Assembly (NCBI RefSeq): GCF_034140825.1
Contig: NC_089039.1
Location: 19,743,501 to 19,807,500 of the forward strand
Length of the DNA: 64,000 nucleotides
Direction: 5' to 3'
From: Oryza sativa Japonica Group
Lineage: Eukaryota > Streptophyta > Magnoliopsida > Poales > Poaceae
Positions 19,983 through 32,836 of the stretch are shown here, piece after piece. The notes below the pieces were generated by a model. The model was not told where the DNA came from, searched no databases, and saw only the letters and a list, made by a program, of their open reading frames with translations. Positions within the stretch are counted from its first letter, which is position 1. The number at the start of each line of letters is the position of its first letter. Both the position numbers and the translations under genes were made by a program.

Positions 19983-22900
19983 TTTTTTTTAAGACTCAAG
20001 AACATTTTTATTAGAGATAGTCAGGGATCAGGGGAATAATCCCAAGTACATCGCCATACAAAATAAGTGAAAGCATTGTACCATCCTTGTTAAAAGGAAG
20101 GGTAACTAGACTAAAGAAACATGCTTCATAATGAAAGCAAACAGTGATAAAGATTGTCAATTGACAGGAAGCTGCGGCGTTGCCGCGACAACTACATCCA
20201 ACGGCCTCTATAAATATCCACACTGCTTGACAAACCGGTAATTCCCTTCGGTTGCCTCCACGGAATGGCACAAATGAGAGGTTTGTTATTGCGTCGTAAA
20301 TTTTGGTATGAGCTTCACCGAACACAGCAAATGATTTTCACGGAGTTCACCACTAAATCTAAATATGAGGAACACTGACTATAGTCCTGTGAACCAAGGT
20401 TGCACACGTGAACCGTGCTCAACGCGAATGGCGAACCCTGCATGGTACCCACTATTTGGAAGCAAAAATGAAGCCATCTCTAAAGTCTAGTTGACCTTCA
20501 AGTGAAAGATTAGGATGGCGACGAATGAACCATTGTCTTTTGACCTGAACGAAAGTGGTTGAGGAAGAGGTAGCCTGCAATTTGTGGATGTTGAATAAAT
20601 TGCTTGATGGCCAAATCAACCAAGAGAAACTCCCATTCAGTACTAGGCCATCATCACTGTCGGGGCCATTGATTGAGTGGACAAGCACACAACCAATGCA
20701 TTGACGACAACAAGTACTAGCAAAGGAATGACTAGAAGCGAGCAACAGGACGACAACCTTCATCTAGAGGCAGTCAACTTTCTAGTGATTACCTTTTTAT
20801 CTCCATATGACCATATATTAGTGTCCCGGCCGATGTCATAGCGCAAAGCTTGTCCCCCCCCCCCTCCCCAATACTCCCGTCAACATCTTCCCTGCAGATC
20901 TGGAGCCAAGCACAAAACCACTGCACCAAACAACCACCATCGTCGAGGTCTTCAACTAGGAGCAACAACTCCCCTAAGTTGATTCTTCCTGACTGCCGCA
21001 AAAGCAGCTTTGGCAGTCGGCTTCCAAGCCGGAAGGAAGGGCCTACATCTCCACCTCCAGCCAAGATGTCGGTTGTGGGTTCTTCTCTCGAAACCTTCCA
21101 TTTTGCCACCTCTGACAAATGAAGCCACCACCTCCTACAACCTTCATCACTTCCATGAGCTAGCACATGGGAAGAAGAAAACCCCAAAACAAGACTAGTT
21201 TGATCTATGAGATAATCCGATGTAACGCCCCGATTTTCGTTCGGGTTTTAAATCATTAAATAATGCATTTTCTGGAAATTAAATAAAAGTTAAAGCAATT
21301 TAATCAAGTGAAATAATGGGAGAATTAAAATTTTCCCTTAAAAGTCATTGGCCGGGAATATTTTTTAATATTCTTTGTGCCCTAATGTACTCTCCGGAAT
21401 TTTCCGTGAATTTTCGGAGCTCGAGAAATAGTTTTAAAGTCACGAAGATCATTTAACCAATTAAAATAAAAAGAAAACAAATAAAATCCTCCCTCCTCTC
21501 TTTGGGCCCCTTTCGGCCCAATTCCCCCCCCCCTCTCTCCCTCTCGGGCCGGCCTTCTCCCTCGGCCCGCTCGGCTCTCTCTCTCCCTCAAGTCTGCTTT
21601 GCCTCCCCAGCCGGCCTCTCCCTCCCTCTCTCTCCGACAGGTGGGACCCGAGGCCCCACCTGTCATCTTCTCCCCCAACCGTCTCCTCCTCTCTCCTTCC
21701 CCCCGAGCCGCCGACAGGTGGGCCCCACCTGTCGGGGTCACCCCCAACCTCCAGCCCGGGCCAGCAACTGCCATGGCCGCCCAAGCCGCCCTCGTCGCCG
21801 CCCCTCCCCGCGCGCCTCCCGGTTCCCGCGCACGTGTGGGCGCGGTCCACCCCACGTCCTCTCCTTCCTCCACTTTATCCCCCATTTTCCCCCAAAAATC
21901 GGCGCCGTTCGAGCCCCACTCGCCCACGTCGCCGGAGCTCCATCCGCCGGCCGTTGCCGCCCGTCCGGCCACGATTTCTCCTCCCCGAGCCTATAAAAAT
22001 GATCCCCGTGCCACCCTCCCCCTTTTCCCCAATTTTCCCGAACCCGCTGCACTCCCTACCGCTCTCCCCACGTTGCTCCCGCGCTCCGCCGCTTTCCGGC
22101 AAGCTCCGGCTGCACGCCGCCGTAGCTGTAGCCGCCGCCGCGCCGCGCCGCTTGCACCGTCAGCTCCGCTGCGTCGTGCCGCACCCCGGCATCCACCCCG
22201 TTCTCTCCTTCCACCCCCGCAGCACCATTCCCACCGCGAGGCCGAGCTTCCACCGCCGTTCGCCGCCCCAGCCGCCCGCTACTGCCGCCCTAGGGGCCGC
22301 AGCGCCGCGCCGTTTGTGTCGTCGGCATTGCGGTGCCGAGCTCTACCCCGGCCTCCACTCCGTTTGCCCTGTCCAACTCCGAAACGCCGCCGCCACGTGC
22401 GTCATCCCTCTTCACCACCTCTCTCCGCCGCCGCCGCCGACTCCAGCCGCGTCGCGCCGCCGCTTCGGTCGACGTCGACTCGCGCCGTTGCCTCCCTCAG
22501 CTCCGCAAGGACGAGGAGGACCTCGGCCGCCGCCCCTCTTCGCCGGAAATCCGCCGGAGCTCCTCCTTCCTCGGTCGCCGGTGAGCTCTACCTCTTGTCA
22601 TCGCCATCGGCCTTCGTTTCCAGTCACCCCGCATCGGTCCTCCCCTCCCTAACTCCCTCCTCTCCTTCTGAAGGTCAAGGGCGACCCCGTCCGCCCTCCG
22701 TCCTCGCAAGCCGCCATTGGGCAATCGTCGTCGCCGTCCTCTTCCTCCGCGTCGGCCGCCGCTTCCGGTGAGGATCTCTCCTCCCTTCCTTTTTTTTTCC
22801 CGTCCCCCTTTCTTGCCGACCGCCGCCTCTTGGGGTGCGTCGCCGTCCCCGTGCGCGCCGCTGTCCTCCGGCCGCCCGCCGCCGTTCCACGTCGCCGGCT

Positions 22901-25060
22901 GCTGCAGCCGGTTGCCGCCTCCCCCTTGCCGCCGCCGCGCCATGTCTCGGCCGAGCCGGCTTCATGCCGTGCCCGTGCCCCAGTCGCGCCGCCTCGTGGC
23001 CGTCCGATCGGCTTTGGGCCGATCCGGGCCGTCGGTTCCCGTGGACCGGCGGTGGACCGCCTCGGTGGTCCCGGTCCACGGTGGACCGGCGCCCTTGTGC
23101 CGCTGACCGGTGGGGCCCGCTTGCCGGCGCCGCCCCTCCCCCTTGATGACGTCAGCGAGGTCCATTTCCTTTGTAAAAATAAATAATAATTGCGAAATAA
23201 ATCGAGTTTAATTATAGAAATTCATTTAAATGGCTCAAAACTTCTAAAATTCATACCTAATTCATTCGAACTCCGAATTGAGCCGTTCAACTTGCAAAAT
23301 TCATCTAAAATTGAGCTCTACATGTTTGTTTAGTTTTTATGTACTGTTTCCTTGGTTTTTATTAGAGTTTTTCCTCGTTTTGCGTGCCAGCGTGTAGTTT
23401 CCGTCGTTTCGGAAGTCCGCGGTCGCGAGGAAAAGAGTTCGGAAGATTGTTTGAAGAAGCAAGGCAAGTCACACATTCCCCTTGAGCATTTTGATCCTAA
23501 TTTACAAATGTTTTACTGTTTGCAAATAAATATGCATGTTTTGCTAATTACACGGGGTCAGGGTATTACCTATCTGCTCGCTTGTGCCATGTTTACTTGA
23601 TATCTGTTCTTTGTCAACTTTGGGTAATGAATCGACTAGCTCATGTTACTTATGTGACTTAGCTAGAACTATATGCTTAGCCATGCTTAATTACCACTAG
23701 CTCAGTTGATGGGATAATTGCAGTATTAGACCTCCTAGTATCATGACATGACGAGCTGCGTGCTCGAGACATCTGGCCATGCTTCATGGTCGTAATTATC
23801 CAACTAAAATGCGACTGAATGGTGGGCTGTGGGTGCATGGTTTTGCTAGTCGCACCCATGGCAATTAAGGACCGGTTCGCGGGATGCCCTGGAAGAACTT
23901 ATCGTACTTACCACAAGCCAGCGTGGGCAACGGCTGGGCTTGTAGCGTAGTTTTCCTCTAGCCGACGCATCCAGGCAAGGGTGGGCGTGATGGAGTTTGG
24001 ATGGGCCCTGCGACGGCCTATGCGGCTTCCGGATTCACCTAGGCACGAGAGGGGACTGCCCGCTGCCTTGCGAGGAGTGGGGGTGAAACCTGAGGTGTGG
24101 TGTGCTTGGCTAGAGGGGGTTATGCGAAGGGTCCTGTCACGGCCTCTTTCCGGTATGTCGTGGTGGCATGTCGGCGCACGGAAACGTGTCGTGGGGCTGT
24201 GTCTTGTGGGTACAGTTGTACACCTCTGATCAGAGTAAAACTATTCGAATAGCCGTGCCCGCGGTTATGGGCGGTCGACCAGATTCACCGTGATTAGTCC
24301 CACCTTAATAAATCGACCCAATGCACTGTAGTTCAGGTGGGTTGGTTGGGCCTGTTCAACGTGGTATAGCGTTGATCAGTGCAGATTTAATGTTACTTTA
24401 ATTACTCAACAGTTTTACTGTTTTGCTCAATAAAATGTTTTACAACCGCCTTTATGCAAATAGCCACAAACCGTCCTTGTGTTCCCCTTGCACGTCTGCA
24501 TCGTTGGTGTGGCTTGCTGAGTACGGTGGTTGTACTCAGCCTTGCTATTATTCCCCCTTTCAGAAGTGTAGTGCTTCTGAGCTGAAGATGGAGTTAGAGG
24601 ACCAAGGCTCATACCCCAGTTGAGTTTTGCCTGTGGAGTGGAGCTGAAGCCCCGCTAGGATCGCCTTTTCCGCTGCTGCTGCTTTTGTTTCGGTGTGAGG
24701 AGTAAGTGCCTCTTCTGTAAGTATTTTACGCTTTATTTACGTTTGGAACTGTATATTACTTGTCGGTTTGTGTACCTTGGCTGGTCCTGGACAGGGATTT
24801 AATACACAAAATAGTCTGGAAATTTGGGCTAAATTTCTGGGCGCGACACCCGACTATAGAAAACTCTAACCTAATCTATACTAAAGAACTAGTAGAGTAG
24901 ATGCTCGACCCCTCTTCCGGCCATCACCCATGGTGAGCCGCTAGAGTTGGGGGAAGAGGGGTCAGGAAGATTTTTTTTTTCTAACTCTCTCTAAGCCTCC
25001 CCTACTCTCAAACATGCATTTCGATCACCTCTTCACAGAACAAGCAAAACTCTGAAAATG
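19983..25060 (-). mobile_element. Poly(A)-ended retroposon, interrupted by a solo LTR
   Basis: On the minus strand it ends in AATAAAAATGTTCTTGAG, then a run of A against the left border. The direct repeat AGAATTC flanks it (19976-19982 and 25061-25067). Without the 3.6-kb solo LTR and its duplicated bases it is about 1.45 kb. Two open stretches on the minus strand (20452-20763 and 20789-21187) encode no domain I recognise and there is no reverse transcriptase. It is a non-autonomous LINE-type copy or a retroposed transcript. Confidence 0.65.
21221..24848 (+). mobile_element. Solo LTR of a long-LTR Ty3/gypsy family, copy 1 (fossil)
   Basis: It starts TGTAACGCCCCG and ends GGGCGCGACA (TG...CA, with short imperfect inverted ends). 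The flanks TCCGA and CCCGA agree at 4 of 5 bases. The length, 3.63 kb, is that of the long LTRs of RIRE3/RIRE8-type rice gypsy families; the family name is by length and terminal style only. A GC-rich first half holds a TATA-like CCTATAAAAATG near 21990. There is no internal region and no coding content. The inverted second copy is at 53633-57274. Confidence 0.8.
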
Positions 25061-25076
25061 AGAATTCAGATACTCC

Positions 25077-25640
25077 TGTCGACGGGTGATACCCGCAGAC
25101 CGGATATAGAGGGTATTGGGGTACGCTGGTACAAGGATCTACGTAGTACGACATCGAGCAATCAAAAGACAAGAATTATACTGGTTCAGGCCCCTTGACA
25201 GGTAATAGCCCTAATCCAGTTGATATGGGATTATATGGTGGAAAACACAGGTTACAAAGGAAAAGATGAAACTTGTCAGATCCGGCGAGATTGTAGTCGA
25301 GTTGATTTGACTAGCTCTCGACGACTTGGCTCCTCGTAGGCTCCGGCTTCGTAGGCTGTGTGGGTTGTGTTGGCTCTGAGATTCGATCCCCTATGCCCTC
25401 CCCGGGGGGTCCCTTTTATATCGCAGGTCTGGTGCTCTCCGAGTAGGACTCGAATATACCAGACCTAGCACGATACGTAGGTAACCCAGTTCTTATCCGA
25501 GAAGGACTTTTCCCGTCTATTGATTTTGTGAAAGGTTTCCTTAGATCATAAAGGAAATATCCGCGTGCGCGTGGGTATGCCATGTCGATACGTAACGTAT
25601 ATCGAAGGGTAGGGGGTATGCCTGACCCGTAACCCTGACA
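25077..25640 (-). repeat. 3' LTR of the Tat-lineage element
   Basis: 564 bp. On the minus strand it begins TGTCAGGGTTACGGG and ends CCCGTCGACA. It is preceded (minus strand) by the polypurine tract GTCGGGGGCTAC. Confidence 0.9.
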
Positions 25641-26031
25641 GTAGCCCCCGACTTCTGCTCAAAAATAAACTCGTGCGGCCATTCGCGACTTCGGATGTCG
25701 AGAACGTTATCATTCCGGGTGCGAGAACCGCGGAGATGATGTGTAATCGAGCATACCGTTTGAAGCCCAACGGTCACGAGTGAATTTTGAACTGAAGTCC
25801 AAAAACTGCCGCGCGTAACGGACCTAGAAATTTCCGGCGGGGATTTCTCTCAGTTCCTTGGAATTCGCACCGTTGGGGGTGCGCCTATTTAAAGGGATTT
25901 TGGGTGCGCATTTGTAAGTCCGCCAACTCCGTCAAACACACCGCCTGTTAGCACTCCTCGCCTTCTCCGCCGCCGTAAAGAACCCTAGCTTCACCAGCTC
26001 TAGGTCCATCTCCGGCGATCTTCCAGCAGCG

Positions 26032-29017
26032 ATGGATCTCGGCAAGTCGGCTTCCACCAGCGCGACCCTGAAGAAGCTCCAAGAGGACGGCGCCCTTCCT
26101 GGCCGTGAAAAGGCAGAGAGGGAAGCAGGAGGTACTAATCCTCAGCCCATCTTAGGTCGTATGGTTACGATCGAAGATTATGTTGTCTGCGGGTTTCTCC
26201 CTCCACCCTCCGAATTCCTTCTACTGGTTTTGAATTTCTATGGGCTTTCTCTTCTACACTTGAACCCCAATTCCATTGCTTTCCTTAGCGTCTTTGTGCA
26301 TCTTTGTGAGGCCTACATTGGGGTAGAGCCCTTTCTTGATCTGTTCCGCTTTTATTACGAGTTGCGCTGGATGGAATCCAATAGGGTATCCGGTTGCGTC
26401 GGGTTCCGACTTCGTGATGGCATGAAGTCGCGTTATGTCCCCTTCCAGTGTCCCTCTTCTCTCAGCAAATGGCGGAACAGGTGGTTTTACCTTGAGATCA
26501 AGGATTCAAATCCGGTCCTCGTTATTCCCGAGGAACAACCGGACAAGATTCCGGTCTGGACCGCCAAGCCCCCCTTGACCCCCTCTCTCCAATCATTTAT
26601 CGACATCATCGATGATCTCCGAGAACGGGGCTTATCGGGATATGAAGTCGTCGCAGACTTCGTCGGTAGGCGAATCCAGCCGCTCTAGGGTCGGGCCCAT
26701 CCGACCTATAACTATTATGGGCCAGACGACGCGACCCGGGTTTCTCCTCGGGGTATCTTTCTCGCATTCATTTAGACATGCTTGTACTCGCGTTCCTCTT
26801 CGACTTATCAAAAATTGATTCCTTTTTGACAGGTCTGAGCGGCGAAGCCGTGGAGCGGCGTGTTGGTCAGGTGATGATCAGCGGCCCGACCACGGCGAGC
26901 GACATCCCCGCGCCCCTTTGTGAAAAGGGAGCGACGGAGCGCGATGAAGCGATCAATGTGAGTTCATTCGATAGCGTCCCGCCTTCTCTGCTCGAAATCA
27001 GCTTATGAGATGATTTAGCGTAGGCCCTTCCTTTGACTGACGTCGTCGGACCGCTCGCAGATCATCAGGTGGCGGCACCTCTGAAGGAGAAGGTCGTCAA
27101 GGAGGCGTCTGACGCTGCCACCACTAGTGGTGGCGAAGCTCCGACCAAGGCGAGGAAATTCTCGTCTGTGCTCGGACATCGCCGCAAGGCAGCAACTCCC
27201 TCGGTAATTTCACCTTGTCGCTAGGTTATGTAGCAAGGAAGGTTTATTCTCACTCTACATTGGTTGTCTTGCAGGCTTCCGACGCGTCTCCTCCACCTCC
27301 GCGACGTCAGCGCATTGTGACGATCGGCGAGAAGTTAGTAAACAGATTTTTGGATTCTCGTGTCTTCTGTTCAAATGGAGTTTTGATTCGTGGTCGTTTG
27401 TAGGGAGGCGCGGGCGAAGGCTGCTTGGGCCAAATTTGGGGGAACGTCCAGCGCATCCCCTACCACGGTGTCGACAGATGTCGTGCCCGTGGTCGGGAGT
27501 CGGGAGGCGACGCCAAGCGGCCCTGTCAGCGATCCCGCTGGGGGTCGTAGTCTGCCAGAGGCCGTCCTCACCTGGGAGGAGCTCCAAGTTGAAATGGGGC
27601 GCCTTCTCGAAGCTGGTGCTCGAGGCATCGGCCGCGAGATCTCAGAGGCGAGGGCGGAGACGGCGGCGGCAAACGCGCGTGCCGAGCGGTTGGTGCGGGA
27701 ACTGGCTAAAGCCCGCGAGGACCTCGCCAAGATGAGGGAGCTGGTGGCCGGGAACGAGCGCCATCGCAAAGGGCTCGAGGACCGCATGTCGGAACTTGGA
27801 GACAATCTCTCCGAGATCCGTGGTTCGCTGCAGGTCACCTACACCGGCCTCCACCAGCTCGCCAGGGAGTGCGGCGTTAAGTCTACGATCCCGGTGAACC
27901 CCGATGAGTTCTCGTTGACTTCTTCTCTTGCGGAGCTGGCGACGGCGATGGGGGAAATCCCCTCCAAGCATATGGCCAGGATCGCGGAGGAGACGTCCAA
28001 CGGTATCTACACCGGGGCGTGTCACGTCCTCGCATGTGTAAAGTTGTCGCGCCCTGAACTCGATCTGTGTGAGATCTTGGATCAGGGGGTGGCAAGCGAC
28101 ACACGTAAGGAGGTGATGGAAGAAGTCAGTGACCTGGGGGAGTCTGTCCTCCCCCTTTTTGAAGAGTAGGACTTCTTGTATTTTTTTGTCATTTGTAAAT
28201 CTTGAACTCTGGTTGCCTTCGTGCATATGATTACCATCCTTGTTCAATATTGATCTCGGAAGTTTTTCTTGTCGATTGTAGAGATGCTGATGACGAGGAT
28301 GTCCAGCAGCGCGGGCAGCCTGAGTCACTGGCGATAATTCCGGTATTCGAATTTGAACCACACGTCTCACATGATGTCGAGGACCAAACTCTTGATGTGG
28401 AGGTCGAGATGACGACAACCACCTCAAGTGAGTAGCCTATTTAACTCCGTGTTGGGTTAGTGGTTTCCAGCTTGTCTTAGTGGTCGTTATGTTTAGCAGG
28501 TCTCGAGGATGCCCTTGCAACCCAAGATCGTCGCATCCAATATTGGAAGACGAAATTTGAAGTGGCGGAACTCGAGAGAACCATGCTAGTCATGAAGAAA
28601 GAGCAAGCCGTGGAAACGCTCCGAGGCCGCGAGGTGTGGTTTGCGTCATATTTAAAGAGTTGCTGTACCTCAATGGCCCGGGTATGCAGGGAGCTTCGAG
28701 TAGTCCGCAGCGATCCTGAGGAATCGGCGGCCAGGTACATCTCGTTGCTCAACGGGGCCTGTGCCCAACTCGATGGCATCGACAAGTGTATTGACGAGGC
28801 CTTGAAGCAAGAGTGTCGTCGAGCAAGCCGATATGCCGGAGGACATGTACTAGCTTGCCTGCGAGATCACCGCCCGCGCCTGGATCTTGAATTCCTCCAT
28901 GAAGGGTTTGCTCGTTCTCGGAGGACTCCGGCGGAGATAGACCACCTTGCGAGGTCGATGTCGCCATTAGCCGAGAAGGTATTCCAGTCTATGGACTGGC
29001 ATTGGCCCTCTTGGTAG
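26032..29017 (+). other. Antisense additional coding block of the Tat-lineage element (fossil part)
   Basis: On the strand opposite to gag-pol there is an open stretch at 26032-26688, another at 27390-28169 with strong coiled-coil character, and one at 28562-29017. The first resembles the plant 'putative gypsy type transposon' family often found in Tat elements (motifs EAYIGVEPFLDLFRFYY and WRNRWFYLEI). Tat/Ogre-group elements are known to carry such extra genes; their role is unknown. Confidence 0.65.
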
Positions 29018-29768
29018 TACTCGTGGCCTGTTACAGATGTCTTAGGAAAAAGTGTAATGTAGTGGGAGATTTATGTCAAAAACAGTAAGAATTATTATGT
29101 GTATAAAGAAATATTCCTTAAACAAACGCATCTTACTCTGGATGTTATGTGTTAGAGTGTGTTCTCAGTTAACGACCTCGGCCGTTTGAGTCATACACTC
29201 TCCCTAGCCCCCAGCCTTGTCGTCGGAGAAATTTTCTCGGATGATAAGGCTCTTGGACACTTGATCTGCCTTGGTTGAATAAGCTCTGATCCTAGCCCCC
29301 AGCCGTGAAGTTGGAAAGCTCGATTTCCGAGTACACGGCTTGGTTAATACGTACGGCGAGAACTCTTACACGACCAAATCTTACATGGTCTTTTGTCTCT
29401 GAAGGATCTGACAAGGCCTTATCGGCTCTGGGCGTCCCCAGCCGAAGATCCCTTAGGTTCCTCGGAGGCCTTGTCGAGACGGCGTAAAGGGTCATAAGGA
29501 TAGGTTTCAACACTAGGTGTTATCAGAGTAAGGGATCGTCGGGTGAAAACACTTTGGTCGTGGTATGAAACCTAGAAATAGGCTTTATTGATACTGTAAG
29601 GGTGCTTACAGGTACGGCGTTATTGACTCATACATAGAATTTACGTAGTTGGTCAATGTTCCACGAATTTGCTAATTCGCGACCGTCGCCGTCTGCGATT
29701 TTGAATGCGCCTGGCCGCAAGACTTGTGTGATCGTGTAGGGTCCTTCCCATTTTGGTGAGAGTTTGTT

Positions 29769-32750
29769 TCACCCTGCTTGGGTTTGAACTCGTCGGAGGA
29801 CATAGTCACTGATCGAAAGTATGCGTGCTCGGATGCGCTTCTCATGATAACGGCGGAGGGCTTGTTGATAGCTAGCTGCTCGAACGGCAACTCGCTCACG
29901 ATGCTCCTCGAGAAGGTTTACATCGATGTCTCGCTGTTCCTCCTGGTTCTCGTCGGAATGCTTCTGTACTCGTGTACTTTGATGTCGTAACTCGCCAGGG
30001 AGCATGGCTTCAGAGCCGTACACAAGGAAGAAGGGTGTTTTCTTGTTGGATGTTGTTGGTGTGGTGCGTACGGCCCATAGTACTGATGGGAGTTCTTCAA
30101 CCCATTTTTTGTCCTGTGACATGAGTCTGTCGTAGACGTGGGTTTTTATCCCTTGTAGTACTATGTCGTTTGCCCTTTCGATTTGTCCATTGCTTTGAGG
30201 GTGAGAGACCGAGGCGAAACATATTTTGACTCCCAAACCGATGCAGTAATCCTGGAAGTCGGCGCTGATGAATTGAGAGCCGTTGTCGGTTATGATGCAG
30301 TGCGGTAGTCCGTATCTGCAGAATATCCCTCTGATGAACTTAATGGCGTTGTCGGCCTTGATTTCCCCAGTGGGTAGTGCTTCGATCCATTTGGTGAATT
30401 TGTCGATCGCTACAAATAGGAATCTATAGCCGCCCTGTCCTCGTGGGAATGGCCCAAATATATCTAGCCCCCAGCACGAGAACGGCCAAGTCAGAGGGAT
30501 TGTCTGGAGCGCTTGTGCAGGTAGCTTTGTGTGCTTGCTATGGAATTGACAGGCTTCACATCGCTGGACCATGTCGCATGCATCTTTAAGGGCGGTTGGC
30601 CAGAAAAACCCTTGTCGAAAGGCCTTGCCGACTAATGTCCAACCGGCGGCGTATGACCCGCATATGCCTTCATGTATGTCGAGGGAGACGCATTTGAAAA
30701 GTATCTCGTTTGGTGCTTTTTTGTATAAATCGTTACCGACCATACAGTAGATCTTTGCTTTACGGGTTATTTTCTCGGCCTCTATATCATCCTCGGGCAA
30801 TTCCTCGCTGCTGATGAATTTGATTAATGGGGTGCGCCAGTCGTCTGTTATTTCGATGTCAGCAACGGCACGTTCTGCCTCGGTGACCTCCGAGCTAATG
30901 TCGGGGGTGCTCGGGCCAGATTTACCGTTAATTTCTTTTACCGATGGCTTCGTCAGGACGTCGAGAAAGGTGCCGGGGTCGAGCGGTTCTCGTCTGGATG
31001 CGCGTCGTGCTAGGTCGTCTGGCTCGACGTTCTCCTTGCGATAGACGTGTCGGACCTCGATCCCGTCGAACCTCTTCTCTAGCTTCCTGACCTCTGCAAG
31101 ATACTTGGATAACTCGGGATTGGAGCATTTGTAGTCTTTGTGCACCTGGTTTGCGACTAGCTCAGAGTCCCCTTTGACGATTAGTCGCTTGGCCCCAAGT
31201 GCGGCTGCAGCTCGTATCCTGGCGAGTAGTCCTTCGTATTCTGCAGTATTATTGGTTGCACTGAAGTTGAGGTGGATTGCGTGCTTGAATTGATCTCCGG
31301 AGGGAGATGTCAAGATAAATCCTGCCTCTGCTCCTTGGCTGTTGAGTGCGCCATCAAACGCCATTGTCCATGTCTCGTTGTCGCCTTGGTTGTCTGACTT
31401 GTTATCTGGCATGGTCCAATCGGCCACGAAGTCGGCGAGTACCTGAGATTTGATGGCTGTTCGCGGCACAAAGTGGATATCAAATTGGCTTAGCTCGACT
31501 ACCCATTTTGCGATGCGGCCGACAATGTCTTTGTTTCTCACAACTTCGCCAAGGGGGAAGGAGGAGACAACTGTGACTCTGTGGGCTTGAAAGTAGTGGC
31601 GTAGCTTCCTTGATGTCATGATGACTGCGTAGAGCAGTTTTTGAATCTGTGGGTATCTTGTCTTTGCGTCATGGAGAGTTTCGCTGACGTAATAAACTGG
31701 TCGTTGTACTTTCTCTCTCTCGACTACAATGACAGTGCTAATGGAATATGGTGTGGCGGCAATATAAAGAAATAATTCTTCATTAGGTTGGGGAGCAACG
31801 AGTACAGGTGGGTTTGATAGGTAGCGCTTGAGTGCAATAAATGACTCTTCGGCTTCCTGTGTCCATACAAATTTGTCTTGTTTCTTCAACAAAGCGAAGA
31901 AAGGCTGTCCTCGTTCTCTCATCCTAGCGATGAATCTGCTTAATGCTGCCATGCATCTGGTTAGCTTTTGTACCTCCTTGAGTCTTGTGGGCGACTTCAT
32001 GTTCTCGATTGCTTTGATCTTCTCGGGATTTGCCTCTATTCCTCTGCCAGAAACAAGGAATCCGAGTAGCATGCCCGACGGTACTCCGAATGTGCACTTC
32101 TCTAGGTTGAGCATGAGGCGATATCGTCGGAGGTTGTCGAACGTTTCCCGCAGGTCGTCAATCAATGAGTCGCTTGTCTTGGTCTTGACAACGATGTTGT
32201 CAACGTAAGACTCGACGTTGTTGCCAAGCTGGTTGCTAAGTGTGCCCTGGACCGTGCGCTGGAAAGTATTTCCGACGGTTATCAGTCCGAAAGGCATCTT
32301 AACGTAGCAAAATACCCCGAACGGCGTAATGAACGCTGTCTTCTCCTCATCCTCTTTTGCCATGCTGATTTGGTGGTAGCCAGAGTAAGCGTCGAGGAAG
32401 CTTAATAGCTCGCAACCGGCTGTTGAATCCACCAACTGATCTATTCGGGGGAGAGGAAAGTGATCCTTGGGGCACGCCTTGTTGAGGTGTGTGAAGTCGA
32501 CACACATTCTCCATTTTCCGTTGGCCTTCCGCACCATGACTGGGTTGGCTAGCCACTCTGGATGAAGTAATTCTCTGATGAAGCCAGCTTTGAGAAGTTT
32601 GTCGAGCTCTTCTCGTATGGCTTGTTTTCGGTCTGGTGCAAATCTCCACAGTCTCTGCTTTACTGGCTTGGCATCGGGTCGTACCATAAGTTTGTGCTCA
32701 ATCACCTCCCTGGGGACCCCCGGCATGTCGGACGGCTGCCAAGCAAACAC
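29769..32750 (-). other. pol region (RT, RNase H, integrase) of the Tat-lineage element (fossil part)
   Basis: One open stretch of about 3 kb holds the reverse transcriptase core ([20 protein letters not shown]), an RNase H domain ([15 protein letters not shown]) and an integrase with the [10 protein letters not shown] zinc-binding part and the ITDNGSQF core. The order RT-RNase H-integrase is that of Ty3/gypsy elements. Confidence 0.92.
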
Positions 32751-32836
32751 GTTGGCATTATCGCGGAGGAAGGTGATGAGCGCGAGTTCCTATTTTCTCG
32801 TCTAGTGTAGCCCCGATTTTGACAGTCTTGTCAGGG

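Noticed and set aside
21599-22771. A 390-codon open stretch on the plus strand
   Set aside because: It lies wholly inside the solo LTR, has Pro/Arg/Ser-rich low-complexity composition from GC skew, and shows no domain; overlapping frames are equally long.
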